Shown here one piece after another: positions 47,683 through 56,442 of a DNA stretch of 64,000 bases. This stretch comes from Lentibacillus sediminis. GTDB taxonomy: Bacteria > Bacillota > Bacilli > Bacillales > Amphibacillaceae. How positions within the stretch are numbered: the first letter of the stretch is position 1; every line of letters begins with the position of its first letter. The notes under the pieces are model-generated. The model worked only from the letters and a program-made list of their open reading frames with translations. It did not search any database and was not told where the DNA came from. The DNA lies in NCBI RefSeq assembly GCF_002763455.1, contig NZ_NIXK01000002.1, positions 1-64,000 of the forward strand. The letters run 5' to 3'. A program made the position numbers and the translations under genes.

Positions 47683-48393
47683 ATGACGAATACAGTAAGG
47701 TTATCCAGACGTTTGCAGGCAGTGGCAGATTACCTGCCGACATCCGCTTATTTTGCAGACATAGGTTCAGATCATGCCTATCTTCCCTGTTACGTTTGTC
47801 TTCGTGATAAGACAGCAAGGGCCATTGCCGGTGAAGTAAAACAAGGTCCGTGGCAGCGGGCATCTGATACTGTCAAGCAATACGGAATGGAACAAAAGGT
47901 TGATGTCCGGCTCGGTGATGGAATGGAGATCCTGTCCCCGGGTGAAGCAAAGCAAATTGTTATCGCCGGAATGGGCGGGTCGCTGATTGCAAACATCCTG
48001 GAAGAAGGAAAAGAAAAACTGGAGAACGTCAAGCGCATCATCGCGCAGCCCAATGTAGATGCAAGAAATACAAGAAGATGGCTGCAAAAAAACGGATTCG
48101 CAGTTACGGATGAAGTTATTATCGAAGAACACGGCCATATTTATGAAATTATTGCAGCAGATAGACATACAGAAAATGATCCGTATGAAGAGAACCAGCT
48201 GGAACAGCAGCTGTTGTTCGGCCCGGTATTGCTGAATAAGCGGCCGGATGCATTTTACCGGAAATGGGAAGAAGAGTACTCGAAACTTCAGTTCGTGATG
48301 CAGGAGATGAAAAAAGCAAAGACGACGAATGCGGAAAAAATGGAGGAGTTTTCCAGGGAAGCGAAATGGATTAGGGAGGTTTTACAGAAATGA
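47683..48393 (+). CDS. trmK: tRNA m1A22 methyltransferase TrmK
   Basis: 236 residues. TrmK methylates N1 of A22 in tRNAs. The SAM loop ADIGSDHAYLPCYV and the NPPY-like GMGGSLIANIL, followed by LIAQPN-type IIAQPNVDARN, are family marks. ATG 47683 lies behind GTGGAGAAAG. The stop overlaps the yqfO start by ATGA, so translation is coupled, as for yqfN-yqfO in B. subtilis. Confidence 0.95.
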   Translation: MTNTVRLSRRLQAVADYLPTSAYFADIGSDHAYLPCYVCLRDKTARAIAGEVKQGPWQRASDTVKQYGMEQKVDVRLGDGMEILSPGEAKQIVIAGMGGSLIANILEEGKEKLENVKRIIAQPNVDARNTRRWLQKNGFAVTDEVIIEEHGHIYEIIAADRHTENDPYEENQLEQQLLFGPVLLNKRPDAFYRKWEEEYSKLQFVMQEMKKAKTTNAEKMEEFSREAKWIREVLQK

Positions 48394-49499
48394 CAACCAC
48401 AGCTCGTGACATTTTTCACTTGATGGAAAGCTGGGCACCAAAAAACCTGGCTTATGACTGGGATAATATTGGTTTGCAAATCGGGTCATCCAACAAAAAA
48501 GTCAAGAAAGTAATGGTTGCATTAGATGTATTGGAAACGGTAGTGGATGAGGCAGTTGAAAAACAGGCAGATTTGATTATCGCTCATCATCCACTGCTGT
48601 TTCAGTCCATAAAACAGATCAATCTTGATTCTCCAAAGGGGCGAACCATTCAAAAGCTGATCCAGCATGATATCATGGTATATGCCTCCCACACCAATCT
48701 GGATGCGGCTGCTGGAGGGGTCAATGATATGCTGTGTGAGCAGCTTGGGATTTCTGCGGAAGGACCGCTTGCTGATGCGGCATCGGAAACGCTATATAAA
48801 ATTGCGGTCTACGTACCAAGGACGCATCAGGAAGAATTAAGACAGGCATTTCATGAAGGCGGTGCAGGGCAGATCGGCAATTACAGCCATTGCACCTTCC
48901 AGTCTCCGGGTCAGGGAACATTCCAGCCAATGGAAGGCACCAATCCCTACATTGGAAAACAGGACAAGCTGGAGATTGTTGATGAAGTGAAAATGGAATC
49001 GATTGTTCCGGAGGCAAAGCTGGATTCAGTGCTGGAAGCGATTGAAAGTGCGCACCCTTATGAAGAGGTGGCGTTTGATGTTTATCGTTTGGAGAATCCC
49101 GGTGAGACGTTTGGCCTCGGCAGAATCGGCAAGCTGAAAGAAGCAATAACACTAGAGCAGCTGTGTGCACAGGTGAAAACAGCTTTTTCCTTGCCGCGCG
49201 TCCGCGTTACCGGAGATTTAAACAAAAAGGTGCAGAAGATAGCTGTACTCGGCGGCAGCGGGGAAAAATATGCTTCGATTGCAAAGAAAAAAGGTGCAGA
49301 TGTCTACATTACCGGAGATATGACCTTCCACCCGGCGCAGGATGCCTGGCAGGCAGGCTTGCCGATTATTGATCCTGGTCATCACATCGAGCAAGTGATG
49401 AAACAACAGGTGAAAAACTATTTAGATGACAGGCTTCCGCAAAAAGCAGCAGAAATTATCGTGTCCGAAACCAATACAGAACCGTTTCAATTTATTTAA
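48390..49499 (+). CDS. yqfO: Nif3/DUF34 family metal-binding protein YqfO
   Basis: 369 residues. Nif3-like fold with metal ligands in IIAHHPLLFQ, YASHTNLDAAAGGVND and the C-terminal GDMTFHPAQDAWQAG and DPGHHIEQ. The central PII-like insertion (residues about 130-230) gives the longer Bacillus form. Often annotated as GTP cyclohydrolase I type 2 homologue, but the physiological role is unsettled. ATGA overlap with trmK. Confidence 0.92.
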   Translation: MTTTARDIFHLMESWAPKNLAYDWDNIGLQIGSSNKKVKKVMVALDVLETVVDEAVEKQADLIIAHHPLLFQSIKQINLDSPKGRTIQKLIQHDIMVYASHTNLDAAAGGVNDMLCEQLGISAEGPLADAASETLYKIAVYVPRTHQEELRQAFHEGGAGQIGNYSHCTFQSPGQGTFQPMEGTNPYIGKQDKLEIVDEVKMESIVPEAKLDSVLEAIESAHPYEEVAFDVYRLENPGETFGLGRIGKLKEAITLEQLCAQVKTAFSLPRVRVTGDLNKKVQKIAVLGGSGEKYASIAKKKGADVYITGDMTFHPAQDAWQAGLPIIDPGHHIEQVMKQQVKNYLDDRLPQKAAEIIVSETNTEPFQFI

Positions 49500-49565
49500 C
49501 AGCCTGTTTGATTCCTTGGTGATAAACCAGGTTCTAAAATAAGGACGGATAAGAGAGGAACCATT

Positions 49566-50879
49566 ATGGAAAAACAAAATTTTGAAGAATTTGCTTTTAC
49601 CACGGAAATACGCAGTGCCATTGAGCAGCTGAAATTCAAAAAGCCGACAGAAATCCAACAGCAGATTATCCCGGCAGTACTAAAAGGAACCAGTGTGATT
49701 GGCCAATCCCGTACCGGCTCGGGAAAAACCCATGCCTATCTGCTTCCGCTTCTCAGCAGGTTAGACGAGGCAAGGCAGGAGGTGCAACTGGTAATCACTG
49801 CTCCAACCCGGGAATTGGCGACACAAATTCACGAAGAAGTAAAGACCATTATCCGTTATGCTGGCAAAGAACAGGAATGGTCGGCAAAACTCTTGATTGG
49901 CGGAACGGATAAACAGAAGATGATGGAGAAATTAAAGACGCCTCCGCATATTGTGACAGGTACGCCAGGCAGGATCCTGGACATGGTTAAAGAAGGTGCG
50001 CTATCCATTTTTTCGACAGCATCGTTTGTCGTCGATGAAGCGGATTTAATGCTGGACATGGGATTTATTCAGGAAGTGGATCAGCTGCTTGTCCGCTCGA
50101 GACAGGATATTCAGCTGTTGGCGTTTTCTGCCACCATCCCGGAACGTTTGCAGCATTTTCTGTCCAAATATCTGGAAAATCCGCTGCATGTCAAAGTGGA
50201 GGACGATTTTTCTCCGGAAACGATGGAACACTTGCTGATCGATACGAAACATCGAGGGGAATCGGCAATCATTCTGGAAATTTCCAAAGTTATTCAGCCG
50301 TATATTGCCATTATTTTTACGAACGGTAAACAACTGGCTAATGAACTGTCGGCCTCGCTCCAGGAAAAAGGGCTGGAAACAGGGCTAATCCATGGCGGAC
50401 TGACACCGCGGGAGCGAAAAAGGGTTCTGAAAGACATTCAGAATCTCCGTTACCAGTATATCGTCGCTACAGACCTGGCTTCCAGAGGGATCGATATTAA
50501 AGGAGTCAGCCATGTGATTAATGCCCAGCTGCCCAAGGAAGAGGATTTTTATATTCATCGTGTCGGCAGAACAGCCCGAGCGGGGATGGAAGGCAGTGCA
50601 ATCAGTCTGTACAGGGAAGAGGATATCAAGCTGATCAGCAGGCTGGAGGAGAAGGGACTGTCCTTTACTTATACGGATGTTAGAGATGGTGAATGGAAAG
50701 AGGCCAAGCCGTGGAATACCCGGCGTCTGCGCAAAAAAACCGATACAAATGTCGAGAGGGAAGCCTGGAAGAGGGTACCGAAAGCGAAAAAGGTAAAGCC
50801 CGGCTACAAAAAGAAACGGCAGAAACAGCAGGCTTCCATTAAGAAGCAGCTGTCCAAAAAAAGTTATCGCAAAAAATAA
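49566..50879 (+). CDS. cshB: DEAD-box RNA helicase CshB
   Basis: 437 residues, one residue from B. subtilis CshB (YqfR). Q-motif region FKKPTEIQQQIIP, P-loop SRTGSGKTHAYL, APTRELATQ, VVDEADLMLDMGF, the SAT motif FSATIPE and GRTARAG are present, with a basic C-terminal tail rich in Lys and Gln. It unwinds RNA, with a role in cold and ribosome biogenesis in relatives. The ispH (yqfP) and yqfQ genes that precede cshB in B. subtilis are absent here. Confidence 0.94.
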   Translation: MEKQNFEEFAFTTEIRSAIEQLKFKKPTEIQQQIIPAVLKGTSVIGQSRTGSGKTHAYLLPLLSRLDEARQEVQLVITAPTRELATQIHEEVKTIIRYAGKEQEWSAKLLIGGTDKQKMMEKLKTPPHIVTGTPGRILDMVKEGALSIFSTASFVVDEADLMLDMGFIQEVDQLLVRSRQDIQLLAFSATIPERLQHFLSKYLENPLHVKVEDDFSPETMEHLLIDTKHRGESAIILEISKVIQPYIAIIFTNGKQLANELSASLQEKGLETGLIHGGLTPRERKRVLKDIQNLRYQYIVATDLASRGIDIKGVSHVINAQLPKEEDFYIHRVGRTARAGMEGSAISLYREEDIKLISRLEEKGLSFTYTDVRDGEWKEAKPWNTRRLRKKTDTNVEREAWKRVPKAKKVKPGYKKKRQKQQASIKKQLSKKSYRKK

Positions 50880-50894
50880 GGGAGAGTGGATGTT

Positions 50895-51788
50895 ATGCTG
50901 AAAATCGGCTCACATGTATCCATGAATGGAAAGAAAATGCTGCTGGGTTCCAGTGAACTGGCAGCCTCATATGGTGCCAACACGTTTATGATTTATACAG
51001 GGGCGCCGCAAAATACACGGAGAAAACCGATTGAAGAATTAAATATTGATGAAGGACAGGAACATATGTCAGCTCATGGAATAAAAGATATCGTTGTTCA
51101 TGCCCCTTACATCATTAACATTGGAAATACGACAAAGCCGGAAACCTTTGAGCTTGGTGTGGATTTTCTCCGGAATGAGATGGATCGAACGGACGCGCTT
51201 GGAGCCAGGCAAATTGTCCTGCATCCCGGCTCGCATGTGGGAGAAGGTGCGGAAAAAGGAATCAGCAAGATCATCGAAGGGTTAAACGAAGTGCTGGAAA
51301 AGGACAAGCAGGTACAGATCGCTTTAGAGACCATGGCTGGGAAGGGTTCGGAAATCGGCCGTAACTTCGAGGAACTGGCAGCAATTATGGACGGTGTAAC
51401 ACATAACGAAAAGCTTTCGGTGTGCATGGATACGTGTCACATCCATGATGCCGGTTATGATATTGTCAATGATTTTGACGGCGTACTTAATGAATTTGAC
51501 AAGGTCATCGGGATCGAACGGTTAAAAGTCATCCATGTCAATGACAGCAAAAATGAACGCGGTGCCGGTAAAGATCGTCATGAAAATATTGGATTTGGCC
51601 ATATTGGTTTTAAGGCGTTGCATGGCGTGATTCATCACCCTCAGTTGGAAAGCCTGCCAAAAATACTGGAAACCCCGTTTGTCGGACCAGATAAGAAAAA
51701 TAAAAAGGCGCCATACGGGTTTGAAATTTCCATGATTAAAGATGGAGAATTCGATGAAACGTTAAAGGATAAAATTGTTCAAGCTTAA
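50895..51788 (+). CDS. nfo: Endonuclease IV (Nfo)
   Basis: 297 residues. AP endonuclease with a TIM-barrel and a three-zinc site; ligands appear in [45 protein letters not shown] and [23 protein letters not shown] 50895 is chosen behind AAGGGAGAG; GTG 50886 is too near the site. It lies 15 bp after cshB and is cotranscribed, as yqfR-yqfS in B. subtilis. Confidence 0.96.
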   Translation: MLKIGSHVSMNGKKMLLGSSELAASYGANTFMIYTGAPQNTRRKPIEELNIDEGQEHMSAHGIKDIVVHAPYIINIGNTTKPETFELGVDFLRNEMDRTDALGARQIVLHPGSHVGEGAEKGISKIIEGLNEVLEKDKQVQIALETMAGKGSEIGRNFEELAAIMDGVTHNEKLSVCMDTCHIHDAGYDIVNDFDGVLNEFDKVIGIERLKVIHVNDSKNERGAGKDRHENIGFGHIGFKALHGVIHHPQLESLPKILETPFVGPDKKNKKAPYGFEISMIKDGEFDETLKDKIVQA

Positions 51789-51797
51789 GTGCAGCAT

Positions 51798-51836
51798 AAA
51801 AAAGCGGCCTCGACATCGTCAGGTCCGCTTTTTTTG
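51798..51836. terminator. Terminator between nfo and yqfT
   Basis: AAAAAAGCGGCC pairs with GGTCCGCTTTTTTT around a TCGACATCGTCA loop; a one-base bulge. T tracts on both strands suit the convergent neighbours. Confidence 0.8.
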
Positions 51837-51844
51837 GCATGTGC

Positions 51845-52132
51845 CTAATATTCAAATAAATGTTCCACCCCATAGGATTTAATCAGCTGGTAAAATAACT
51901 TTTCCGCCTGCCTCGCCGTTTTCGGGTCAGTGATCTGAGCAAGTTCGCTAAAGATTTTTTTCCGGTCTGCAGCTAAAAATGGATCCTGAGAAGTATTTCT
52001 TAAGTAATGGACGATTTGCTCCGCTTCCATCCGTTTCACTTGAAATTCGTATTGCCTGGCAAACTTTAGGAGTTCATCTGCCGATATTGAGCGGATTTTT
52101 TTCCGTGCAAGTTCCTTCATAAAAAAAGACAT
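51845..52132 (-). CDS. yqfT: DUF2624 family protein YqfT
   Basis: 95 residues, mostly helical and charged (FMKELARKKIRSISADELLK, then FARQYEFQVKRMEAEQIVHY). This is the YqfT/DUF2624 family, in the same orientation and place (after nfo) as in B. subtilis. Start taken as the second ATG (52132), because GAGGGGG (52139-52145) touches the first one directly. Function unknown. Confidence 0.82.
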   Translation of the reverse strand: MSFFMKELARKKIRSISADELLKFARQYEFQVKRMEAEQIVHYLRNTSQDPFLAADRKKIFSELAQITDPKTARQAEKLFYQLIKSYGVEHLFEY

Positions 52133-52337
52133 ATTCATCCCCCTCGCCGTTCAAGCCGTTTTTCTTCTGGTGAAAATTTAGCACAAGCTTCATTTTTCCA
52201 GACCATAATGTACTCTATGCGCTCTGGTGAAAAAGTTGACAGGACACAGGTACATGCCAAAATGTTACATCAGTAGAAAACCGGAAAATCCATAAGCTAT
52301 AAACGCACCTCAACCAGAAGAAAAGGAGGGCTTGGCT

Positions 52338-52715
52338 ATGGATGAGAAGAAAAACCATGGGATGGAACATGCGCCAAATCATGGAGAAGGCAAAAAAAAC
52401 CAGGACTATGTAGGCATCGAGCCGGACAGCTCCCGAAATGAAGAATTTGCGACAGAGTTCACGGCAGATGATCAGGTCCGTGAAAACCGCGGAGAATCGG
52501 CTCGTGCGGACTCCGATGTGAATACCATGTATGGATGGATTGGGATTATCCTCGCCATCGCTTCATACTTTATGTGGCCAATCATTCTCGGCGGCGCCGG
52601 TGTTATTTTAGGCTTTGTTTCCAGAAGTCGCGGTGCTGACACGCTGGGAAATGTAGCAATTGCCGGTGGGGCGATTTCGATTATCATTTCACTGTTTATC
52701 ATTCCGTTTGTATAA
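52338..52715 (+). CDS. yqfX: DUF4190-like membrane protein YqfX
   Basis: 125 residues. A hydrophilic N-terminal half rich in Asn, Glu and Lys is followed by two membrane helices separated by a short SRGADTLG loop (IGIILAIASYFMWPIILGGA, then NVAIAGGAISIIISLFIIPF). This matches the YqfX type in location and form. The zur and yqfU genes expected between yqfT and yqfX are missing. ATG 52338 lies 8 bp behind AAGGAGG. Function unknown. Confidence 0.78.
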   Translation: MDEKKNHGMEHAPNHGEGKKNQDYVGIEPDSSRNEEFATEFTADDQVRENRGESARADSDVNTMYGWIGIILAIASYFMWPIILGGAGVILGFVSRSRGADTLGNVAIAGGAISIIISLFIIPFV

Positions 52716-52719
52716 CCAG

Positions 52720-52750
52720 AACAGGGGCTGAGTTTTCAGTCCCTGTTTTT
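52720..52750. terminator. Bidirectional terminator between yqfX and yqfZ
   Basis: AACAGGGGCTGA (52720-52731) pairs with TCAGTCCCTGTT (52736-52747), 4-nt loop and T run. The right arm is the last codons of yqfZ on the other strand. Confidence 0.85.
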
Positions 52751-53071
52751 ATATAACGGGAAATAATAATACCTGCCTGTCTCCAGCTTATTAGGATCAG
52801 CGGAAGGGTTCATCGTTTGAAAATCAGCCAGGATCTGAGCGGGATTTATCCTCGTCAGCGGACTGGCATGTATACGCTCAACAATCGACAGTACCGTTTC
52901 ACCGGTTCGAGCCTGAACATGGGACACTTGGTAATCCATATTTGTCAGTACTGGTTCCGTTGCACTGGTATTTTCTTTTCCCGGAGAAAAACCTAATTGT
53001 AAATCTTTATAAATCCCGATCAAACATAGTATAATGAAACTAAATAAAATAACTTTTTTTAAAAACCGCAC
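52736..53071 (-). CDS. yqfZ: LysM-like envelope protein YqfZ
   Basis: 111 residues from GTG 53071, which has AGAGGTG 6 bp upstream. An N-terminal membrane segment (VILFSFIILCLIGIY) is followed by a LysM-like region (VQARTGETVLSIVERIH) and DFQTMNPSADPNKLETGRYY. The family is thought to bind or maintain the cell wall. ispG (yqfY), which neighbours it in B. subtilis, is absent here. The longer reading to 53227 lacks a ribosome site and overlaps the divergent gene's leader. Confidence 0.8.
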   Translation of the reverse strand: MRFLKKVILFSFIILCLIGIYKDLQLGFSPGKENTSATEPVLTNMDYQVSHVQARTGETVLSIVERIHASPLTRINPAQILADFQTMNPSADPNKLETGRYYYFPLYKNRD

Positions 53072-53141
53072 AGGAATCACCTCTGAACATGAAACATTTT
53101 TCTTATGTATACGTAGAAGAGATAAAAGGGGGAAGATGGGT

Positions 53142-53789
53142 ATGGATTTATTTTCGCTTTCATGGATTGGATTTGTCATTACCTTCTTAGGTACATTATT
53201 TCTAATCGGGGAAATTTTAGTCAACATGCGAGGATTTTTTGGTCTTTTGGGTATGGGATTTATTACCGTTTATTTTACCGCCTACTCGGATACAAGCTCG
53301 TATATCCTTATGATTGTAGTATTTGCTATCGGGCTGGCAATGATTATCATTGATGGAAAGATCGTTAATGATGGAACACTGGCAATAATCGGCTTGGCGG
53401 TAATGCTGATGGCCGTAGCGCTCGCCGCACCTGATTTTACCTCAGGTCTGTATGCGGTGCTTGGTGTTCTCTTAGGTGCATTGGGTTCCTTGGTATTCCC
53501 CAAGGTTTTTAAACGCAGGGAGATGTGGACAAAAATCGCCCTAAATGATCAATTATCCTCCGAGGCCGGCTACAATTCGATGAATGACAGCTACAGGGAA
53601 TTGCTTGATGAGGAAGCGATAACACTTAACGCGCTAAGACCAACCGGGACAATCCGCGTGAACAACAAGGATTACAGCGCCGTTTCCAATGGCCAATGGA
53701 TTGAAAAAGACACGCCTGTGAAAATAGTACAGGTGGACGGAACCAAAATACTGGTTGAGAAAATAACGGAAAAAACACAACGGGGATAA
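53142..53789 (+). CDS. NfeD family protein without protease domain
   Basis: 215 residues: about five membrane helices (for example WIGFVITFLGTLFLIGEIL and GLYAVLGVLLGALGSLVF), then a C-terminal OB-fold NfeD domain with ALRPTGTIRVNNKDYSA and IVQVDGTKILVEKI. It lacks the ClpP-like region of YqeZ, so it is of the short NfeD1b/YuaF type that normally accompanies a flotillin; none is adjacent. Start at ATG 53142 is favoured by the AAAGGGGG spacing, ATG 53136 being too near. Transcribed divergently from yqfZ. Exact orthology unknown. Confidence 0.82.
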   Translation: MDLFSLSWIGFVITFLGTLFLIGEILVNMRGFFGLLGMGFITVYFTAYSDTSSYILMIVVFAIGLAMIIIDGKIVNDGTLAIIGLAVMLMAVALAAPDFTSGLYAVLGVLLGALGSLVFPKVFKRREMWTKIALNDQLSSEAGYNSMNDSYRELLDEEAITLNALRPTGTIRVNNKDYSAVSNGQWIEKDTPVKIVQVDGTKILVEKITEKTQRG

Positions 53790-53826
53790 CACGTATAAAC
53801 CATTCGGTTTTGCGTGTTATTTTTTT
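53786..53826 (+). terminator. Terminator after the NfeD gene
   Basis: ATAACACG (53786-53793) pairs with CGTGTTAT (53813-53820), then six T residues. The left arm includes the stop codon. Confidence 0.8.
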
Positions 53827-53918
53827 GCCTGCAAAAAGGTGTAGTGGGTGCCTCGGTTTTACTAATACATAATAATCTTTGATTTCGGGTAGTAAATAAA
53901 CAGAGACGAATCAGGCAA

Positions 53919-53935
53919 TGTAAATTTAATGTAAA
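53919..53935 (-). promoter_or_regulatory. Two TGTAAA repeats upstream of the Na/Pi cotransporter
   Basis: TGTAAA at 53919-53924 and 53930-53935, exactly 11 bp apart. TGTAAA is the complement of the PhoP-box unit TTTACA and 11 bp is the PhoP period. Only two units and in reverse orientation, so this is tentative. Confidence 0.25.
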
Positions 53936-53951
53936 GTTTATGGCTTAATCC

Positions 53952-53980
53952 TTTACAAAAGAATCACGTTCATTTAATAA
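53952..53980 (+). promoter_or_regulatory. Sigma-A promoter for the Na/Pi cotransporter
   Basis: TTTACA (53952-53957), 17 bp, TAATAA (53975-53980). A TTCGACA Spo0A-box-like word lies downstream at 54002-54008, in the leader. Confidence 0.5.
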
Positions 53981-54028
53981 TGGGGAAGGCATGTGACAAC
54001 TTTCGACAGAATGAAGGGCGGGTAAAAA

Positions 54029-55660
54029 GTGGAAATTGATGTACAGACATTAATATTTGAGTTCATTGGCGGACTGGGGATTTTTCTTCTTGGGATTAAA
54101 TACATGGGGGAAGGTTTGCAGCGTTCTGCCGGGGATCGTCTCAGGGATATACTGGACAGGTTTACAAGCAATCCATTTTTAGGTGTGCTTGCCGGTATGA
54201 TCGTAACGATTCTGATTCAGAGCAGTTCGGGAACAACTGTATTGACCGTCGGCCTGGTTAATGCCGGATTTATGACATTCCGCCAGGCGATCGGTGTGAT
54301 TATGGGTGCCAACATTGGAACAACGGTTACTGCATTCATCATAGGAATAGATTTGGGTGCCTATGCACTGCCGATTATTTTTGTCGGGTGTGTGCTCTTG
54401 TTTTTCTTTAAAAATCAGAGAATCACTGCAATTGGACAAGCTGTCTTTGGTTTTGGTGCACTTTTCTTCGGTCTTGAGCTCATGAGCAGCGGGATGTCAC
54501 CGCTCCGTGAAGTGGAAGCTTTCCAGGAATTGACTGTAAGCATGAGTAATACACCTATCCTTGGTGTTGTGATCGGTACCGTGTTTACCGTTATCGTGCA
54601 AAGCTCCAGTGCAACCATCGGCATTCTGCAAGGATTGTATGATCAAGGGGCGATTGAATTGCAAGCCGCCTTGCCAGTACTATTCGGTGATAATATTGGT
54701 ACAACGATCACCGCGGTGCTTGCTTCGATCGGTACGACTGTAGCAGCCAAGCGCGCGGCTGCCACGCATGTGTTTTTCAACATGGTTGGTGCGACAATCG
54801 GTCTTTTACTGTTAGGGGTGTTCACACAGTATGTGACATTCCTTCAAGGTCAGTTCAATCTGAATGAAGAGATGACCATCGCCTTTGCACACGGAAGCTT
54901 TAATTTAGTGAACACCATTGTCCAGTTTCCATTCATCGCAGGGATTGCCTGGATGATAACCAAACTGATCCCCGGGGAAGATGCACTGGTTGAATACAAA
55001 CCGAAGCATCTGGATCCGATTTTTATCCAGCAGTCGTCCACACTAGCTTTGGATCAGGCTAAGGAAGAAGTTATTCGCATGGGAGACTATGCTGTTCAGG
55101 GACTGGAAGAAACAAACCAGTATCTGTCCACCCATCAGCAGAAGCATTCGGATATGGCTATGCAGCTTGAGGGAGCGCTGAATAATCTGGACAAGGAGAT
55201 TACCAACTATCTGATAAACATCTCTTCTGAATCACTCACTGAAGCGGAAAGTGCTAAACATACCGCTTTAATGGATTCTGTAAGAGATATTGAACGGATC
55301 GGGGACCATTTTGAAAACATTCTGGAACTGATCGATTATAAAATGTCCAATAAGGTCAATTTAACCGAACAGGCGGAAGAGGATTTGAATAACATGTTTG
55401 ATTTGACCATTCTCACCGTAAAACAGGCGGTTCGTGCGCTGGATACAAATGACAGAGAAGAAGCGCTTGCCGTTGTTCAGAAAGAAGATCAGATTGACAG
55501 CATGGAACGCAATTATCGCAAGAAACATATTATTCGGGTAAATGAAGGACAGTGCTCCGGATCTGCAGGCATTGTATTTGTGGATATCATCAGCAACCTG
55601 GAACGGATTGGCGATCACGCGGTAAATATTGCGGAAGAGGTATTGGGCGAGAAAGGTTAA
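54029..55660 (+). CDS. yqeW: Na/Pi cotransporter family protein (YqeW-like)
   Basis: 543 residues. Two inverted Na/Pi cotransporter repeats are visible, each with a QSSS motif: IQSSSGTTVLTVGL and VQSSSATIGILQGL, with GANIGTTVTA and GDNIGTTITA partners. The C-terminal 170 residues are a PhoU-like helical domain (MDSVRDIERIGDHFENILE and NLERIGDHAVNIAEEV). It imports phosphate with sodium. B. subtilis yqeW lies elsewhere near yqeH, so its place here is a local difference. GTG start with GGGCGGG is a weak site. Confidence 0.92.
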   Translation: MEIDVQTLIFEFIGGLGIFLLGIKYMGEGLQRSAGDRLRDILDRFTSNPFLGVLAGMIVTILIQSSSGTTVLTVGLVNAGFMTFRQAIGVIMGANIGTTVTAFIIGIDLGAYALPIIFVGCVLLFFFKNQRITAIGQAVFGFGALFFGLELMSSGMSPLREVEAFQELTVSMSNTPILGVVIGTVFTVIVQSSSATIGILQGLYDQGAIELQAALPVLFGDNIGTTITAVLASIGTTVAAKRAAATHVFFNMVGATIGLLLLGVFTQYVTFLQGQFNLNEEMTIAFAHGSFNLVNTIVQFPFIAGIAWMITKLIPGEDALVEYKPKHLDPIFIQQSSTLALDQAKEEVIRMGDYAVQGLEETNQYLSTHQQKHSDMAMQLEGALNNLDKEITNYLINISSESLTEAESAKHTALMDSVRDIERIGDHFENILELIDYKMSNKVNLTEQAEEDLNNMFDLTILTVKQAVRALDTNDREEALAVVQKEDQIDSMERNYRKKHIIRVNEGQCSGSAGIVFVDIISNLERIGDHAVNIAEEVLGEKG

Positions 55661-55688
55661 AGAGGAGGGAGGAACCCCTTCTCTTTTT
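55659..55688 (+). terminator. Terminator after the Na/Pi cotransporter gene
   Basis: AAAGAGGAGGG (55659-55669) pairs with CCCTTCTCTTT (55676-55686), one G:T pair, followed by T residues. Confidence 0.85.
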
Positions 55689-55788
55689 TTTGCCGGTTTT
55701 TTAGTTGAATTCCTGCTCGGGTGGTGCTATAGTATTTAATGTTGCTTAATAGTCATAAAGAAAACAGTTTGCATTTGCAAAAAAGATA

Positions 55789-55817
55789 TTGACAGATTCT
55801 GTCGTACATGGTAAATT
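55789..55817 (+). promoter_or_regulatory. Promoter of the tRNA cluster
   Basis: TTGACA (55789-55794), 17 bp, TAAATT (55812-55817), about 100 bp before the first tRNA. A perfect -35 is usual for stable RNA promoters. Confidence 0.65.
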
Positions 55818-55850
55818 ATATTTCGTCGCTAATTATTATTGAAAGCTTCA

Positions 55851-55875
55851 TGACAGCCTTGGCTGCCAGTTTTTC
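55851..55875 (+). terminator. Terminator-like hairpin in the tRNA leader
   Basis: TGACAGCC (55851-55858) pairs with GGCTGCCA (55861-55868), followed by GTTTTTCTTT. It lies between the promoter and the first tRNA, so it could give a short RNA of about 50 nt or attenuate the cluster. Confidence 0.5.
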
Positions 55876-55920
55876 TTTCCAATTTTAAAAGATATTTTTC
55901 TATAGCTTTATTGACAACAT

Positions 55921-55997
55921 GGCGGCGTAGCTCAGCTGGCGAGAGCGTACGGTTCATACCCGTGAGGTCGGGGGTTCGATCCCCTCTGCCGCCACCA
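55921..55997 (+). tRNA. tRNA-Met (CAU), elongator type
   Basis: 77 nt with encoded CCA. Acceptor GGCGGCG pairs with TGCCGCC (one G:T), anticodon CAT at 55955-55957, T loop TTCGATC. The G1-C72 pair and overall likeness to the Bacillus elongator tRNA-Met separate it from the initiator, which has an unpaired first base. Confidence 0.9.
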
Positions 55998-56011
55998 GTT
56001 TTTATTATCAT

Positions 56012-56088
56012 GGCGGTCGTGGCGAAGTGGTTAACGCACCGGATTGTGGCTCCGGCACTCGTGGGTTCGATCCCCACCGGTCGCCCCA
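56012..56088 (+). tRNA. tRNA-His (GUG)
   Basis: 77 nt with encoded CCA. Anticodon GTG at 56046-56048. The extra G at position -1 (56012) pairs with C73, the identity feature of tRNA-His; acceptor GCGGTCG pairs with CGGTCGC. Confidence 0.95.
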
Positions 56089-56098
56089 TATATAAGAA

Positions 56099-56175
56099 GG
56101 ACCCTTAGCTCAGCTGGTTAGAGCTATCGGCTCATAACCGATCGGTCGCAGGTTCGAGTCCTGCAGGGTCCACCA
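56099..56175 (+). tRNA. tRNA-Ile2 (CAU, lysidine type)
   Basis: 77 nt with encoded CCA. Acceptor GGACCCT pairs with AGGGTCC; anticodon loop CTCATAA with CAT at 56133-56135. The body resembles Bacillus tRNA-Ile2, whose C34 is changed to lysidine by TilS so that it reads AUA. A methionine identity cannot be fully excluded from sequence alone. Confidence 0.8.
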
Positions 56176-56184
56176 TTTTCAAGC

Positions 56185-56277
56185 GGAGGTATACCCAAGT
56201 TTGGCTGAAGGGATCGGTCTTGAAAACCGACAGGCGGGTCAAACCGCGCGGGGGTTCGAATCCCTCTACCTCCTCCA
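56185..56277 (+). tRNA. tRNA-Ser (UGA)
   Basis: 93 nt with encoded CCA and a long variable arm (CAGGCGGGTCAAACCGCGCG), typical of serine tRNAs. Acceptor GGAGGTA pairs with TACCTCC; anticodon TGA at 56221-56223. Confidence 0.95.
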
Positions 56278-56320
56278 TACATATTTTAGAAGTCAGAGAT
56301 CAGATATCAAAACCAAATAA

Positions 56321-56393
<73 letters not shown>

Positions 56394-56400
56394 CCTTCCC

Positions 56401-56425
56401 AAACAAGCTGAACGCTTGTTTTTTT
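56401..56425 (+). terminator. Terminator of the tRNA cluster
   Basis: AAACAAGC (56401-56408) pairs with GCTTGTTT (56414-56421), 5-nt loop, T run. Confidence 0.9.
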
Positions 56426-56442
56426 GTTTTTATACCAGTTTA

